From NCBI RefSeq assembly GCF_023502395.1, contig NZ_JAMFMB010000008.1, positions 1 to 64,000 on the forward strand: a stretch of DNA of 64,000 nucleotides. Reading direction: 5' to 3'. The position numbers were made by a program, and so were the translations under genes. Positions 17,216 to 25,023 of this stretch are shown here, piece after piece (the stretch's first letter is position 1; every line of letters starts with the position of its first letter). This stretch comes from Ruegeria spongiae (GTDB taxonomy: Bacteria > Pseudomonadota > Alphaproteobacteria > Rhodobacterales > Rhodobacteraceae). The notes beneath the pieces are model-generated. The model had not been told where the DNA came from, ran no database searches, and worked only from the letters and a program-made list of their open reading frames with translations.

Positions 17216-17929
17216 TCAGATACGGTCGGCTGTCATCTGCTCGTAATACGGCATAGAGTCCGCCAGCAGAGGCCGAAGGTCTTCCGGCACCTCCGGCACC
17301 TCCCCCTCGGGTTCCGCAAATCCTGTCGACTGCCAGACAGCGCCGTACCAATGCGCCGCCCAGACACCGTCATCCTTGTGGCCTCCTCTGGGCCAGCTCA
17401 GCATATGCGGCGACCACGGCACGCCGATCGCATCACAGAGCTTCTCCAGTGCCTCGGCGGGGTTGGCGCGGATGTCATGGCTGTCGACAACAACTGGCGA
17501 CCCGCCCCAATCCTTGACCGCATCGAACAATTCGACCTGCTGACGGAACCCGATATCATCCAGCACCGGGTTTTCACGCTTGGCCGCATAGCTGGCAATC
17601 ACCCGCGCGGGGTGGCGAATCAGGAATACGTTGCGCACCGCCCGCATCCAGTCGCGGGGAATACCGTCGACCATGTGCTGGGTCATGTGTTTCTGGTACC
17701 AGAACGGCCGCGCGCCGGGGTTCGGGCCGGACAGGTATTGCGCGACCTGCGCTGCATCCTGCTCCTGCGCGGCCAGTATGTCGCCGCGCATCGGGTGATC
17801 GATGCCGGTGCGCGCCAGATAGGCGGCATAAAACGGCTCGTCGATTACCGCGCAATCGGTGCGCGCGCCGAAACTGTACATCATGGCCGTCGACAGGTTG
17901 CGCGGCCCGGACCACATGGCGATCTTCAT
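17216..17929 (-). CDS. Sulfotransferase-family protein
   Basis: A 237-residue P-loop protein. The N-terminus MKIAMWSGPRNLSTAMMYSF carries the 5'-phosphosulfate-binding-like loop, followed by VFLIRHPARVIASY, the 3'-phosphate-binding-like strand of sulfotransferases. Proteins of this type are annotated as sulfotransferase-like or HAD-associated in alphaproteobacteria, and the substrate is unknown. Its start codon overlaps (ATGA) the stop of a 19-codon ORF that has a much stronger ribosome binding site. Confidence 0.78.
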   Translation of the reverse strand: MKIAMWSGPRNLSTAMMYSFGARTDCAVIDEPFYAAYLARTGIDHPMRGDILAAQEQDAAQVAQYLSGPNPGARPFWYQKHMTQHMVDGIPRDWMRAVRNVFLIRHPARVIASYAAKRENPVLDDIGFRQQVELFDAVKDWGGSPVVVDSHDIRANPAEALEKLCDAIGVPWSPHMLSWPRGGHKDDGVWAAHWYGAVWQSTGFAEPEGEVPEVPEDLRPLLADSMPYYEQMTADRI

Positions 17930-17985
17930 GCCTGCGCCTCGCTGCCGATCAACGCCTTGCCGGGCCTGCTCATCCTGTCTGCCAT
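17926..17985 (-). CDS. 19-residue upstream ORF, translationally coupled to the sulfotransferase gene
   Basis: A short ORF encoding MADRMSRPGKALIGSEAQA. GGAGGAG lies 6-12 bases ahead of its ATG, and its TGA overlaps the next gene's ATG by 4 bp. No independent family similarity is recognised. It could be a leader that delivers ribosomes to the sulfotransferase start or a micropeptide. Conservation has not been tested. Confidence 0.35.
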   Translation of the reverse strand: MADRMSRPGKALIGSEAQA

Positions 17986-18127
17986 GGTATCTCCTCCGGC
18001 GCGCACGCTACTGCCGTGGGGCGCGCGGGCCAAGGGGTAAACTCCGGTCACCTGCATGTGACAAACCATGTCACCCTCTTGCCTGCGGGTGCCCTTCGCC
18101 ACACCATCGCGACAAAGGAGACCCAAC

Positions 18128-18790
18128 ATGACCCTGTCCGATCACATCAAACCGATTGCGCTCTTTTCCCTGATAACCTTCGCCGCCGTGTTGCGCTGCC
18201 TTCCCGCCTCTGCCGCCGGGCAAGAAACGCTGACGGTTGCAGGCGGTTGTTTCTGGTGCGTCGAAGCCGATTTCGAGAAGGTGCCCGGCGTGATCGAGGC
18301 GGTCTCGGGCTTTGCCGGGGGCTCCACCAAGAAGCCGACCTACAAGCAGGTCACCAATGGCGGCACCGGGCATTACGAGGCGGTTCAGATCACCTTTGAC
18401 CCCGGCAAGGTCTCGCGCGAGACGCTGATCGGGATGTTCTTCCGTTCGGTTGATCCAACCGATGCGGGCGGCCAGTTCTGTGATCGCGGCGACAGCTATC
18501 GCACGGCTGTTTTTGTCTCTGATAAAGGGGAAAAGGCGCTCGCCCAGCAGGTCAAGAACGAGGCGCAATCGGCGCTGGGGCAGAAAATCGTGACTCCTGT
18601 TCTGCCTGCCGGGGCCTTTTACCCCGCCGATGCCTCGCATCAGGACTATTACAAAGGCAAGGGCCTTGTCTTCACGCGGTTCGGCCCCAAGCGCCAGAAA
18701 ACCGCCTATAAGCTCTACCGCGAGGCCTGTGGCCGGGACGCGCGAGTCAAACAGCTCTGGGGCAGCGCCGCACCGTTTGCGGGCAGCTAA
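18128..18790 (+). CDS. msrA: Peptide-methionine (S)-S-oxide reductase with signal peptide
   Basis: A 220-residue MsrA that reduces methionine-S-sulfoxide in proteins. The active-site motif GCFWCVE contains the catalytic C41. A hydrophobic N-terminus ([20 protein letters not shown], cleavage near ASAA-GQ) indicates export to the periplasm, unlike the usual cytosolic enzyme. YxAVFxxDxGEKAL-like and [16 protein letters not shown] segments match the family. The start at 18128 is chosen because AAAGGAG lies 8-14 bases ahead; the longer ORF upstream has no family similarity. It is a single gene with no MsrB or periplasmic thioredoxin beside it. Confidence 0.93.
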   Translation: MTLSDHIKPIALFSLITFAAVLRCLPASAAGQETLTVAGGCFWCVEADFEKVPGVIEAVSGFAGGSTKKPTYKQVTNGGTGHYEAVQITFDPGKVSRETLIGMFFRSVDPTDAGGQFCDRGDSYRTAVFVSDKGEKALAQQVKNEAQSALGQKIVTPVLPAGAFYPADASHQDYYKGKGLVFTRFGPKRQKTAYKLYREACGRDARVKQLWGSAAPFAGS

Positions 18791-19109
18791 TTCGAGTCGA
18801 ACACCATTATTTGAACAACTTCAGGTGTCTCTGCTCCCGGGATTCGGCGTAGGGGCGCTTTTTAAGAAGTCTTGAACACAGGGAATCAGATTCGGAACAT
18901 TTGTGAACAAGAAAGATTGCAGTCAAGAGGAAAGAGTCCGGATAGGACCTAAAAATTCCATTGATCTTCTATGATGCAGCACGCGATATTGTGTGCATCT
19001 CTACTGGGCATTCTACAAATTGTGCCTGCACCCACATAGAATTCGAAAGCAATCATGCTTTCAGTGTGGGCCAAGACAAACTTGGATAGTCTAGTATGAG
19101 GAGAAAGCG
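18791..19109 (+). promoter_or_regulatory. Hairpin-rich, AT-richer leader region upstream of a small ORF
   Basis: This is the first half of a 575-bp gap between msrA and the malic enzyme gene. Three dyads follow one another. GATGCA(G)CAC / GTGTGCATC is at 18973-18999. A nested stem at 19031-19070 has outer arms CCCACA / TGTGGG and inner arms GAAAGC / GCTTTC. CCAAG-ACAAA-CTTGG is at 19071-19085. Five copies of GAACA occur at 18799, 18813, 18874, 18895 and 18905. GAGGAG at 19098-19103 then serves the small ORF. The stretch may be a structured 5' UTR or a small RNA. No sigma-70 promoter is certain. Confidence 0.4.
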
Positions 19110-19220
19110 ATGCGTGTATTCGTACACAGATACTATCGTTTTCGCTTTGGCAGGCAGGAGTGCGTTACCGCGCACACCCGCCGTTGGCCAAAGCCGCAGC
19201 AGCTACTTTTGCCGCTGTAG
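19110..19220 (+). CDS. Small ORF of 36 codons, arginine- and aromatic-rich, unknown function
   Basis: The predicted peptide begins MRVFVHRYYRFRFGRQECV, continues TAHTRRWPKPQQLLLPL and ends at TAG. It is strongly basic and unlike a membrane toxin. GAGGAG lies 7-12 bases before the ATG, the best ribosome binding site in this gap. The start region can fold: GTGTA-TTCG-TACAC (19114-19127) sits inside an outer AAAGCGA / TCGCTTT pairing (19104-19110 with 19142-19148) that includes the first base of the ATG. A strong GC-rich stem follows the stop by 20 bp. The leader, ribosome binding site, ORF and terminator-like order supports a real gene, but no family is recognised. Confidence 0.45.
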   Translation: MRVFVHRYYRFRFGRQECVTAHTRRWPKPQQLLLPL

Positions 19221-19221
19221 T

Positions 19222-19264
19222 AGTTAGTAGGTCTAACTGAGAGGGTCGCCCACGGGCGGCCCTC
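19222..19264 (+). terminator. Terminator-like stems after the small ORF
   Basis: A small dyad AGTTAG-TAGGT-CTAACT (19222-19238) is followed by a GC-rich stem GAGGGTCGCC / GGCGGCCCTC (19241-19250 with 19255-19264, one G-T wobble, loop CACG). The downstream bases GTCGTTAGGTT are only modestly T-rich. Confidence 0.55.
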
Positions 19265-19274
19265 GTCGTTAGGT

Positions 19275-19294
19275 TATCCACAAAAAAGTGGATA
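19275..19294. repeat. Inverted repeat with A6 loop containing a perfect DnaA-box sequence
   Basis: TATCCAC-AAAAAA-GTGGATA is a perfect 7-bp dyad. The sequence TTATCCACA at 19274-19282 matches the DnaA-box consensus exactly. It may be a titration-type box or chance. On the minus strand the loop is T6, downstream of the malic enzyme gene. Confidence 0.4.
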
Positions 19295-19334
19295 GGCAAA
19301 CAGATTTGCCCATAAACTTCTGGAATCCAACGAG

Positions 19335-19353
19335 GAATCCAAAAAAAGGATTC
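19335..19353. repeat. Inverted repeat with A7 loop at the 3' end of the malic enzyme gene
   Basis: GAATCC-AAAAAAA-GGATTC is a perfect 6-bp dyad 12 bp beyond the malic enzyme stop. A direct copy of GGAATCCAA precedes it at 19322-19330. On the minus strand this reads as a stem with a T7 loop, not a standard terminator, though it is the only candidate for ending that transcript. Confidence 0.4.
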
Positions 19354-19365
19354 GATTTCCTGCAC

Positions 19366-21621
19366 TTATCCCAGATCGTTCGAGGCCAGCACTGCCATGT
19401 TCAGAATGTCATTGGCGGTCGAACCGGTGGAACAAATCTGGATCGGTTTGCCGATCCCGGCCAGGATCGGGCCGATCACGCTGGCCTCACCCATTTCCTG
19501 CATCAGCTTGACCGAGATCGAGGCCGAGTGCCGCGCCGGAACGATCAGAATATTAGCCGGCCCGGTCAGCCGCTGGAAGGGGTAGCCCGCCTGCGCCTGC
19601 GCGTTCAGCGCCACATCCACGGTCATTTCGCCCTCGAACTCGAAATCAACCCCGCGTGCCTCCAGCACACGGGGGGCCTGATGCATCTTTTCGGCGCGTT
19701 CCGACACCGGATAGCCAAAAGTCGAGAAGCTGACAAAAGCCACGCGCGGCTCCAGTCCGATATGGCGTGCAACACCCGCCGCTCGCTCGGCGATATCGGC
19801 CAGATCCTCGGGTTCGGGCCACTCATGCACCAGCGTATCACCGATCAGAACGATCCGACCCTTGTGCAGCAGCGCTGTGATTCCGGCGGTCCCACTATGG
19901 GCATCGGCGTCGAAGACATGGTTTATCCGGTCCAGCACATGGGCCGATTTCCGCGTTGCGCCGGTGACCAGACCATCGCCATGGCCATGCGCCAGCATCA
20001 GCGCCGAGAACACATGCCGGTCGCGCGCAGCCAAACGGTGGACGTCCTTTTCGTCGAACCCCTTGCGCTGCAGGCGCTCGTAGAGAAACTCTTTATACGA
20101 CTCCAGATGCGTGGTGTTGGCGGCGTTCACCACCTCCAGCTCGCGGGTGGCATCGCTGAGGCCGACGCTATCCAGCTTTTCCTTGACCTCGTCGGGCCGC
20201 CCCACGACCAGCGCCTTGCCAAAGCCCGAGCGCTGATACATCACCGCCGCGCGCAGCACGCGGGGGTCGTCGCCCTCGGCAAAGATCATCCGGCTTTGCG
20301 CCGCACGCGCACGGGCGTTCATGCCGCGCAGGATGCTGGCGGTCGGGTCCATGCGCGATTTCAGGCTCAGCTCATAGGCGTCCATATCGACGATCGGACG
20401 GCGCGCCGCACCGGTATCCATCCCGGCCCGCGCAACGGCGGGCGGAATGCGGTGGATCAGGCGCGGGTCAAACGGCGTCGGGATGATATAGTCGCGGCCA
20501 AAAGACAGGCTCTTGCCATAGGCCATGGCGACCTCATCGGGCACATCCTCGCGCGCAAGCTGCGCCAGTGCGTTGGCGCAGGCGATTTTCATCTCGTCAT
20601 TGATGGCGCGGGCATGGATGTCCAGCGCGCCCCGGAAAAGATAGGGAAAACCCAGCACGTTGTTGACCTGATTGGGATAATCGGACCTGCCCGTCGCCAC
20701 GATGGCATCGGCGCGCACCTCGTGGGCGTCCTCGGGCGTGATCTCGGGATCGGGGTTGGCCATGGCGAAGATCACCGGGTTTTCGGCCATCTCGGTCAGC
20801 ATCTCTTGCGTCAGCGCGCCCTTGACCGACACGCCCAGGAACACATCCGCGCCCTTCATCGCCTCGTCCAGCGTGCGCAGGTCGGTCTGGATCGCATGGG
20901 CCGATTTCCACTGGTTCATCCCCTCGGTCCGGCCCTGATAGATCACGCCCTTGGTGTCGCAGACCACGCAGTTCTCATGCCGTGCACCCATGGATTTCAG
21001 CAGTTCGATACAGGCAATGCCCGCCGCACCTGCCCCGTTCAGCACGATCTTGACGTCTTCGATCTTTTTCCCGCTCAGATGCAGCGCATTGATCAGACCT
21101 GCCGCGCAGATCACTGCGGTGCCATGCTGATCATCATGGAAGACCGGGATGTTCATCTCTTCCTTCAGGCGCTGTTCGATGATGAAACATTCCGGCGCCT
21201 TGATATCCTCGAGGTTGATGCCGCCAAAGGTCGGCCCCATCAGGCGCACCGCGCGGCAGAATTCGTCCGGGTCCTCGGTGTCCAGCTCAATATCAATAGA
21301 ATTCACGTCGGCGAAACGCTTGAACAGGACCGACTTGCCCTCCATCACCGGCTTCGAGCCAAGCGCGCCCAGATTGCCCAGACCCAGCACCGCCGTCCCG
21401 TTCGAGATCACGGCAACCAGATTGCCCTTGTTGGTATAGTCATAGGCGGTCTCGGGGTTTTCTGCGATCTCTTCGCACGGCACGGCCACGCCCGGCGAAT
21501 AGGCCAGTGACAGATCGCGCTGCGTCGTCATGGGCACGGTGGCCTGCACCTCCCACTTGCCCGGCGTGGGTTCGATGTGAAAGGCAAGCGCTTCTTCGCG
21601 GCTGATCTTGGCTTTGGGCAT
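19366..21621 (-). CDS. maeB: NADP-dependent malic enzyme with phosphotransacetylase-like C-terminal domain
   Basis: A 751-residue enzyme converting malate to pyruvate and CO2 with NADP. The N-terminal malic domain has LAYSPGVAVPC and FKRFADVNSIDIELDT, then FHDDQHGTAVICAAG with metal-binding residues. The NAD(P) fold VLNGAGAAGIACIELL follows. The C-terminal third (from about 430, MIFAEGDDPRVLRAAVMYQ) resembles phosphotransacetylase, the standard architecture of large MaeB enzymes, where it is thought to mediate acetyl-CoA control rather than catalysis. The start at 21621 (MPKAKISREEAL) is preferred over an ORF start 30 bp upstream because AGAAGA precedes it. It is divergent from mutS. Confidence 0.95.
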   Translation of the reverse strand: MPKAKISREEALAFHIEPTPGKWEVQATVPMTTQRDLSLAYSPGVAVPCEEIAENPETAYDYTNKGNLVAVISNGTAVLGLGNLGALGSKPVMEGKSVLFKRFADVNSIDIELDTEDPDEFCRAVRLMGPTFGGINLEDIKAPECFIIEQRLKEEMNIPVFHDDQHGTAVICAAGLINALHLSGKKIEDVKIVLNGAGAAGIACIELLKSMGARHENCVVCDTKGVIYQGRTEGMNQWKSAHAIQTDLRTLDEAMKGADVFLGVSVKGALTQEMLTEMAENPVIFAMANPDPEITPEDAHEVRADAIVATGRSDYPNQVNNVLGFPYLFRGALDIHARAINDEMKIACANALAQLAREDVPDEVAMAYGKSLSFGRDYIIPTPFDPRLIHRIPPAVARAGMDTGAARRPIVDMDAYELSLKSRMDPTASILRGMNARARAAQSRMIFAEGDDPRVLRAAVMYQRSGFGKALVVGRPDEVKEKLDSVGLSDATRELEVVNAANTTHLESYKEFLYERLQRKGFDEKDVHRLAARDRHVFSALMLAHGHGDGLVTGATRKSAHVLDRINHVFDADAHSGTAGITALLHKGRIVLIGDTLVHEWPEPEDLADIAERAAGVARHIGLEPRVAFVSFSTFGYPVSERAEKMHQAPRVLEARGVDFEFEGEMTVDVALNAQAQAGYPFQRLTGPANILIVPARHSASISVKLMQEMGEASVIGPILAGIGKPIQICSTGSTANDILNMAVLASNDLG

Positions 21622-21760
21622 GTGGGTCTTCTTTTTTCTATCTGGGCTCACGCCTCATAGCGCAGCATGGCCTCCGCCTCAACGGCGATGCGTTTTCACC
21701 TTTCGTCACATGGATCGGGTTTGTAAGGTCGCGCCGGTTCATCCACGGGAGAAACAGAGC

Positions 21761-24391
21761 TTGACCACAGTCACGCCCATGATGGCGCAATATCTCGACA
21801 TCAAGGCAGCCCATGCGGACGCGCTGCTGTTCTACCGGATGGGCGATTTCTATGAGATGTTCTTTGACGATGCCGTCGCTGCGGCCGAGGCGCTGGATAT
21901 CGCGCTGACCAAACGCGGCAAGCACGAAGACCGCGATATCCCCATGTGCGGCGTGCCGGTGCATGCCGCCGAAGGCTATCTGCTGACGTTGATCCGCAAA
22001 GGGTTCCGCGTGGCGGTCTGCGAGCAGATGGAAAGCCCCGCCGAGGCCAAGAAACGCGGCTATAAATCCGTGGTCAAACGCGATGTTGTCCGGCTGGTCA
22101 CCCCCGGCACGCTGACCGAAGAGTCGCTGCTGGAAGCGCGGCGGCACAATTTTCTGGCGGCTTACGCGGTGGTGCGCGATGCGGCTGCGCTGGCCTGGGC
22201 CGACATCTCGACCGGGGCGTTTCATGTGATGCCGCTGGCGCCGGTGCGGCTTGGCCCCGAACTGGCTCGTCTTGCGCCCGCCGAAATGGTCGTCGCGGAC
22301 GGGTCCGAGGGCGAATTCGCTGAAATAGTCTCTGATATGGGCGTACCTCTCACGCCGTTGGGACGGGCGAGTTTCGACAGTACGGCCGCGGAAAAGCGCC
22401 TGTGTGCATTGTTCAATGTGGGCGCGCTAGACGCGTTCGGGTCCTTCACCCGCGCCGAGGTTTCGGCCATGGGCGGGCTGATCGACTACCTCGAGATCAC
22501 CCAAAAGGGCAAACTGCCGCTGCTGCAACCGCCCGTCAAAGAGGCCGAAGACCGCGTTGTGCAGATCGATGCCGCCACCCGCCGCAATCTGGAACTGACG
22601 CGTGCGCTGTCCGGTGGTCGCGCCGGGTCGCTGCTGGCGGTGCTGGACCGCACCGTCACACCCGGCGGCGCACGATTGCTGGAACAACGCCTGTCCAGCC
22701 CGTCGCGCGATCTGGATGTGATCAGCAACCGGCTGGATGCGGTCAGTTTTGCCACCGAGGATCGACTGACCGCCACTGACCTGCGCGAAGCGTTGCGCAA
22801 GACCCCGGATCTGGATCGCGCCCTGTCGCGGCTGGCACTGGAGCGCGGCGGCCCCCGCGATCTGGCCGCGATCCGCAACGGTCTGACCCAGGCCGAGGCG
22901 ATCTCACAGATCGCCGAGGCTCAGGAGCTGCCCCACCTGCTGGTGCAATCCGCCAGCACCCTCTCGGGCTTCGATAATCTGTTGAGCCTTCTCGAGGCCG
23001 CCCTTGTGGCCGAACCCCCGCTGCTGGCCCGCGATGGCGGATTCATCGCCGAAAGCTACGACTCGGAACTGGACGAGGCCCGCACCCTGCGCGACGAAGG
23101 TCGCTCGGTCATCGCCGGGTTCCAGAAGAAATACGCCGAACACACCGGCATCGCCTCGCTGAAGATCAAGCACAACAACGTACTGGGCTATTTCATCGAA
23201 ACCACCGCCACCCATGCGGACAAAATGCTGGGCGCGCCCTTCAGCGAAACCTATATCCACCGCCAGACCACCGCCAATCAGGTCCGCTTTACCACCGTCG
23301 AACTCAGCGAGATCGAAACCCGCATCCTGAACGCGGGCAATCTGGCGTTGGAGATCGAAAAGCGGCTCTATCAAAGGCTTTCTGTTGCAATTATGGACGA
23401 AGCGGCAGAGATCAACCAGGCCGCGCGCGGTCTGGCCGAGATCGACCTGACCACTGCACTGGCAGATCTGGCCGTGGCAGAAAACTGGTGCCGCCCAAGT
23501 GTCGATACCAGCCGCGCTTTCGAGATCACCGGCGGCCGCCACCCGGTTGTGGAACAGGCCCTGCGTCAACAGGGCGGCGAGAGCTTTGTGGCGAATGATT
23601 GCGACCTGAGCGCCAAGAACGGCGCCGCGATCTGGTTGCTGACCGGCCCCAACATGGCGGGCAAATCCACCTTTCTGCGCCAGAACGCTCTGATCGCGCT
23701 GCTGGCGCAGATGGGCAGTTATGTACCTGCCGACAGCGCCCATATCGGGCTGGTCAGCCAGCTATTCAGCCGCGTCGGTGCCTCGGATGATCTGGCGCGC
23801 GGGCGCTCAACCTTCATGGTCGAGATGGTCGAAACCGCCGCGATCCTAAATCAGGCTGATGACCGCGCGCTGGTGATCCTGGATGAGATCGGGCGTGGAA
23901 CAGCCACCTATGACGGGCTCTCCATCGCCTGGGCTACGCTGGAACACCTGCACGCCGCCAATAAAAGCCGCGCGCTCTTTGCCACGCATTATCATGAACT
24001 TACCGCACTTGCCGGGAAACTCACCGGGGTCGAAAACGCCACCGTTTCGGTCAAGGAATGGGAAGGTGAGGTGATCTTTCTGCACGAGGTCCGCAAAGGT
24101 GCCGCCGACCGCTCCTACGGTGTGCAGGTCGCCCAGCTCGCTGGTCTGCCCGCGTCGGTGGTCGAGCGCGCCCGCACGGTTCTGGAACAATTGGAAAAGA
24201 CCGAACGCGAAGGCGGCAAGCAGCAAACTCTGATCGACGATCTCCCGCTGTTCTCCGCCGCACCACCCCCGGTGCCAAAACCTGCGCCCTCACCTGCGCT
24301 CGACCTGCTCGACAACGTTCTGCCCGACGAGCTTTCGCCGCGAGAGGCGCTCGAGCTGATCTACAAATTAAAAGAGGCGGCCAAAACCTGA
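21761..24391 (+). CDS. mutS: DNA mismatch repair protein MutS
   Basis: An 876-residue protein that recognises mismatches and recruits MutL. The mismatch-binding domain starts MMAQYLDIKAAHADALLFYR with the Phe-X-Glu element in GDFYEMFFDDA. The ATPase has Walker A GPNMAGKST (about residue 627) and VILDEIGRGTATYDG, followed by ATHYHELTAL. The start is taken as TTG at 21761 with GGGAGA about 10 bases ahead. An ATG at 21779 has no ribosome binding site and the ORF upstream is not MutS-like. It converges on grpE across a shared terminator region. Confidence 0.95.
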   Translation: MTTVTPMMAQYLDIKAAHADALLFYRMGDFYEMFFDDAVAAAEALDIALTKRGKHEDRDIPMCGVPVHAAEGYLLTLIRKGFRVAVCEQMESPAEAKKRGYKSVVKRDVVRLVTPGTLTEESLLEARRHNFLAAYAVVRDAAALAWADISTGAFHVMPLAPVRLGPELARLAPAEMVVADGSEGEFAEIVSDMGVPLTPLGRASFDSTAAEKRLCALFNVGALDAFGSFTRAEVSAMGGLIDYLEITQKGKLPLLQPPVKEAEDRVVQIDAATRRNLELTRALSGGRAGSLLAVLDRTVTPGGARLLEQRLSSPSRDLDVISNRLDAVSFATEDRLTATDLREALRKTPDLDRALSRLALERGGPRDLAAIRNGLTQAEAISQIAEAQELPHLLVQSASTLSGFDNLLSLLEAALVAEPPLLARDGGFIAESYDSELDEARTLRDEGRSVIAGFQKKYAEHTGIASLKIKHNNVLGYFIETTATHADKMLGAPFSETYIHRQTTANQVRFTTVELSEIETRILNAGNLALEIEKRLYQRLSVAIMDEAAEINQAARGLAEIDLTTALADLAVAENWCRPSVDTSRAFEITGGRHPVVEQALRQQGGESFVANDCDLSAKNGAAIWLLTGPNMAGKSTFLRQNALIALLAQMGSYVPADSAHIGLVSQLFSRVGASDDLARGRSTFMVEMVETAAILNQADDRALVILDEIGRGTATYDGLSIAWATLEHLHAANKSRALFATHYHELTALAGKLTGVENATVSVKEWEGEVIFLHEVRKGAADRSYGVQVAQLAGLPASVVERARTVLEQLEKTEREGGKQQTLIDDLPLFSAAPPPVPKPAPSPALDLLDNVLPDELSPREALELIYKLKEAAKT

Positions 24392-24409
24392 CCGCCCCTT
24401 CTTCTGTTC

Positions 24410-24449
24410 AAAAATACCTCCGCCGGAGGCTTGGCTTCTTTGAAGCCAA
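24410..24449 (-). terminator. grpE terminator (double hairpin)
   Basis: Read on the minus strand, a perfect 8-bp stem TTGGCTTC-AAA-GAAGCCAA is followed by CCTCC-GGC-GGAGG and then TATTTTTG. The second stem plus T-run is a standard intrinsic terminator, of a form common in Rhodobacterales genomes. The first stem begins immediately after the grpE stop. It probably also limits read-through from mutS. Confidence 0.75.
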
Positions 24450-25013
24450 TCAACCCGCTGGCATCGACGACACGCCAACCTGTGCCGGGCGCAACAAGCG
24501 GTCATGCAGCATGAACCCTTCGGCCGACACCTGAATGATATCGCCTGCGCGGGTGCCTGGCAGCGGGGCTTCAAACATGGCTTCGTGCATCTGCGGGTCG
24601 AACCGATCGCCCACCTCGGGCGAGACGACCCGGATGCCGTGCTTGGAAAACACATCCAGCAACGCCCGCATGGTCAGTTCGACCCCTTCGATAAGGGCTG
24701 CGGACACTTCACGCTGTTCGTCGGTCGCCGCTTCCAGGGCGCGTTTCATGTTGTCATAGACCGGCAGCATGTCGCGGGCCAGCTTCGAGCCGCCGTATTG
24801 CTCGGCATCGCGCCGCGCCTTGTCGCCGCGTTTGCGCGCATTCTCGGCATCGGCCAGCGCACGCATGAATCGGTCCTTGTACTGGTCCCGCTCGGCGCGC
24901 AGCGCGTCCAGCTCGGCCTCTTCGCTGCTGATCTCGCTCAGCTCTTCGGCAAGTTCCTCGGCCTCGACCTCAGCAATATCGTCCAGAAAATCTTCGTTTT
25001 TGGGCTCTGCCAT
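24450..25013 (-). CDS. grpE: Nucleotide exchange factor GrpE
   Basis: A 187-residue cochaperone that releases ADP from DnaK. The acidic N-terminus (DDIAEVEAEELAEELSEISS) leads to a long coiled coil (ALRAERDQYKDRFMRALADA, then ENARKRGDKARRDAE), and the beta domain carries VGDRFDPQMHEAMFE. The length is typical. It lies 10 bp downstream of hrcA, so the two form one operon. dnaK and dnaJ are not in the window. It ends at a double-hairpin terminator. Confidence 0.95.
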   Translation of the reverse strand: MAEPKNEDFLDDIAEVEAEELAEELSEISSEEAELDALRAERDQYKDRFMRALADAENARKRGDKARRDAEQYGGSKLARDMLPVYDNMKRALEAATDEQREVSAALIEGVELTMRALLDVFSKHGIRVVSPEVGDRFDPQMHEAMFEAPLPGTRAGDIIQVSAEGFMLHDRLLRPAQVGVSSMPAG

Positions 25014-25023
25014 CTTTTCACCT

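Noticed and set aside
18799-18909. LexA (SOS) box formed by GAAC repeats
   Set aside because: The alphaproteobacterial LexA site needs GAAC-N7-GAAC. The nearest pairs here are N10 and N6.
19288-21510. Very long plus-strand ORF opposite the malic enzyme gene
   Set aside because: Its composition is typical of an antisense shadow and the minus strand encodes a full malic enzyme.
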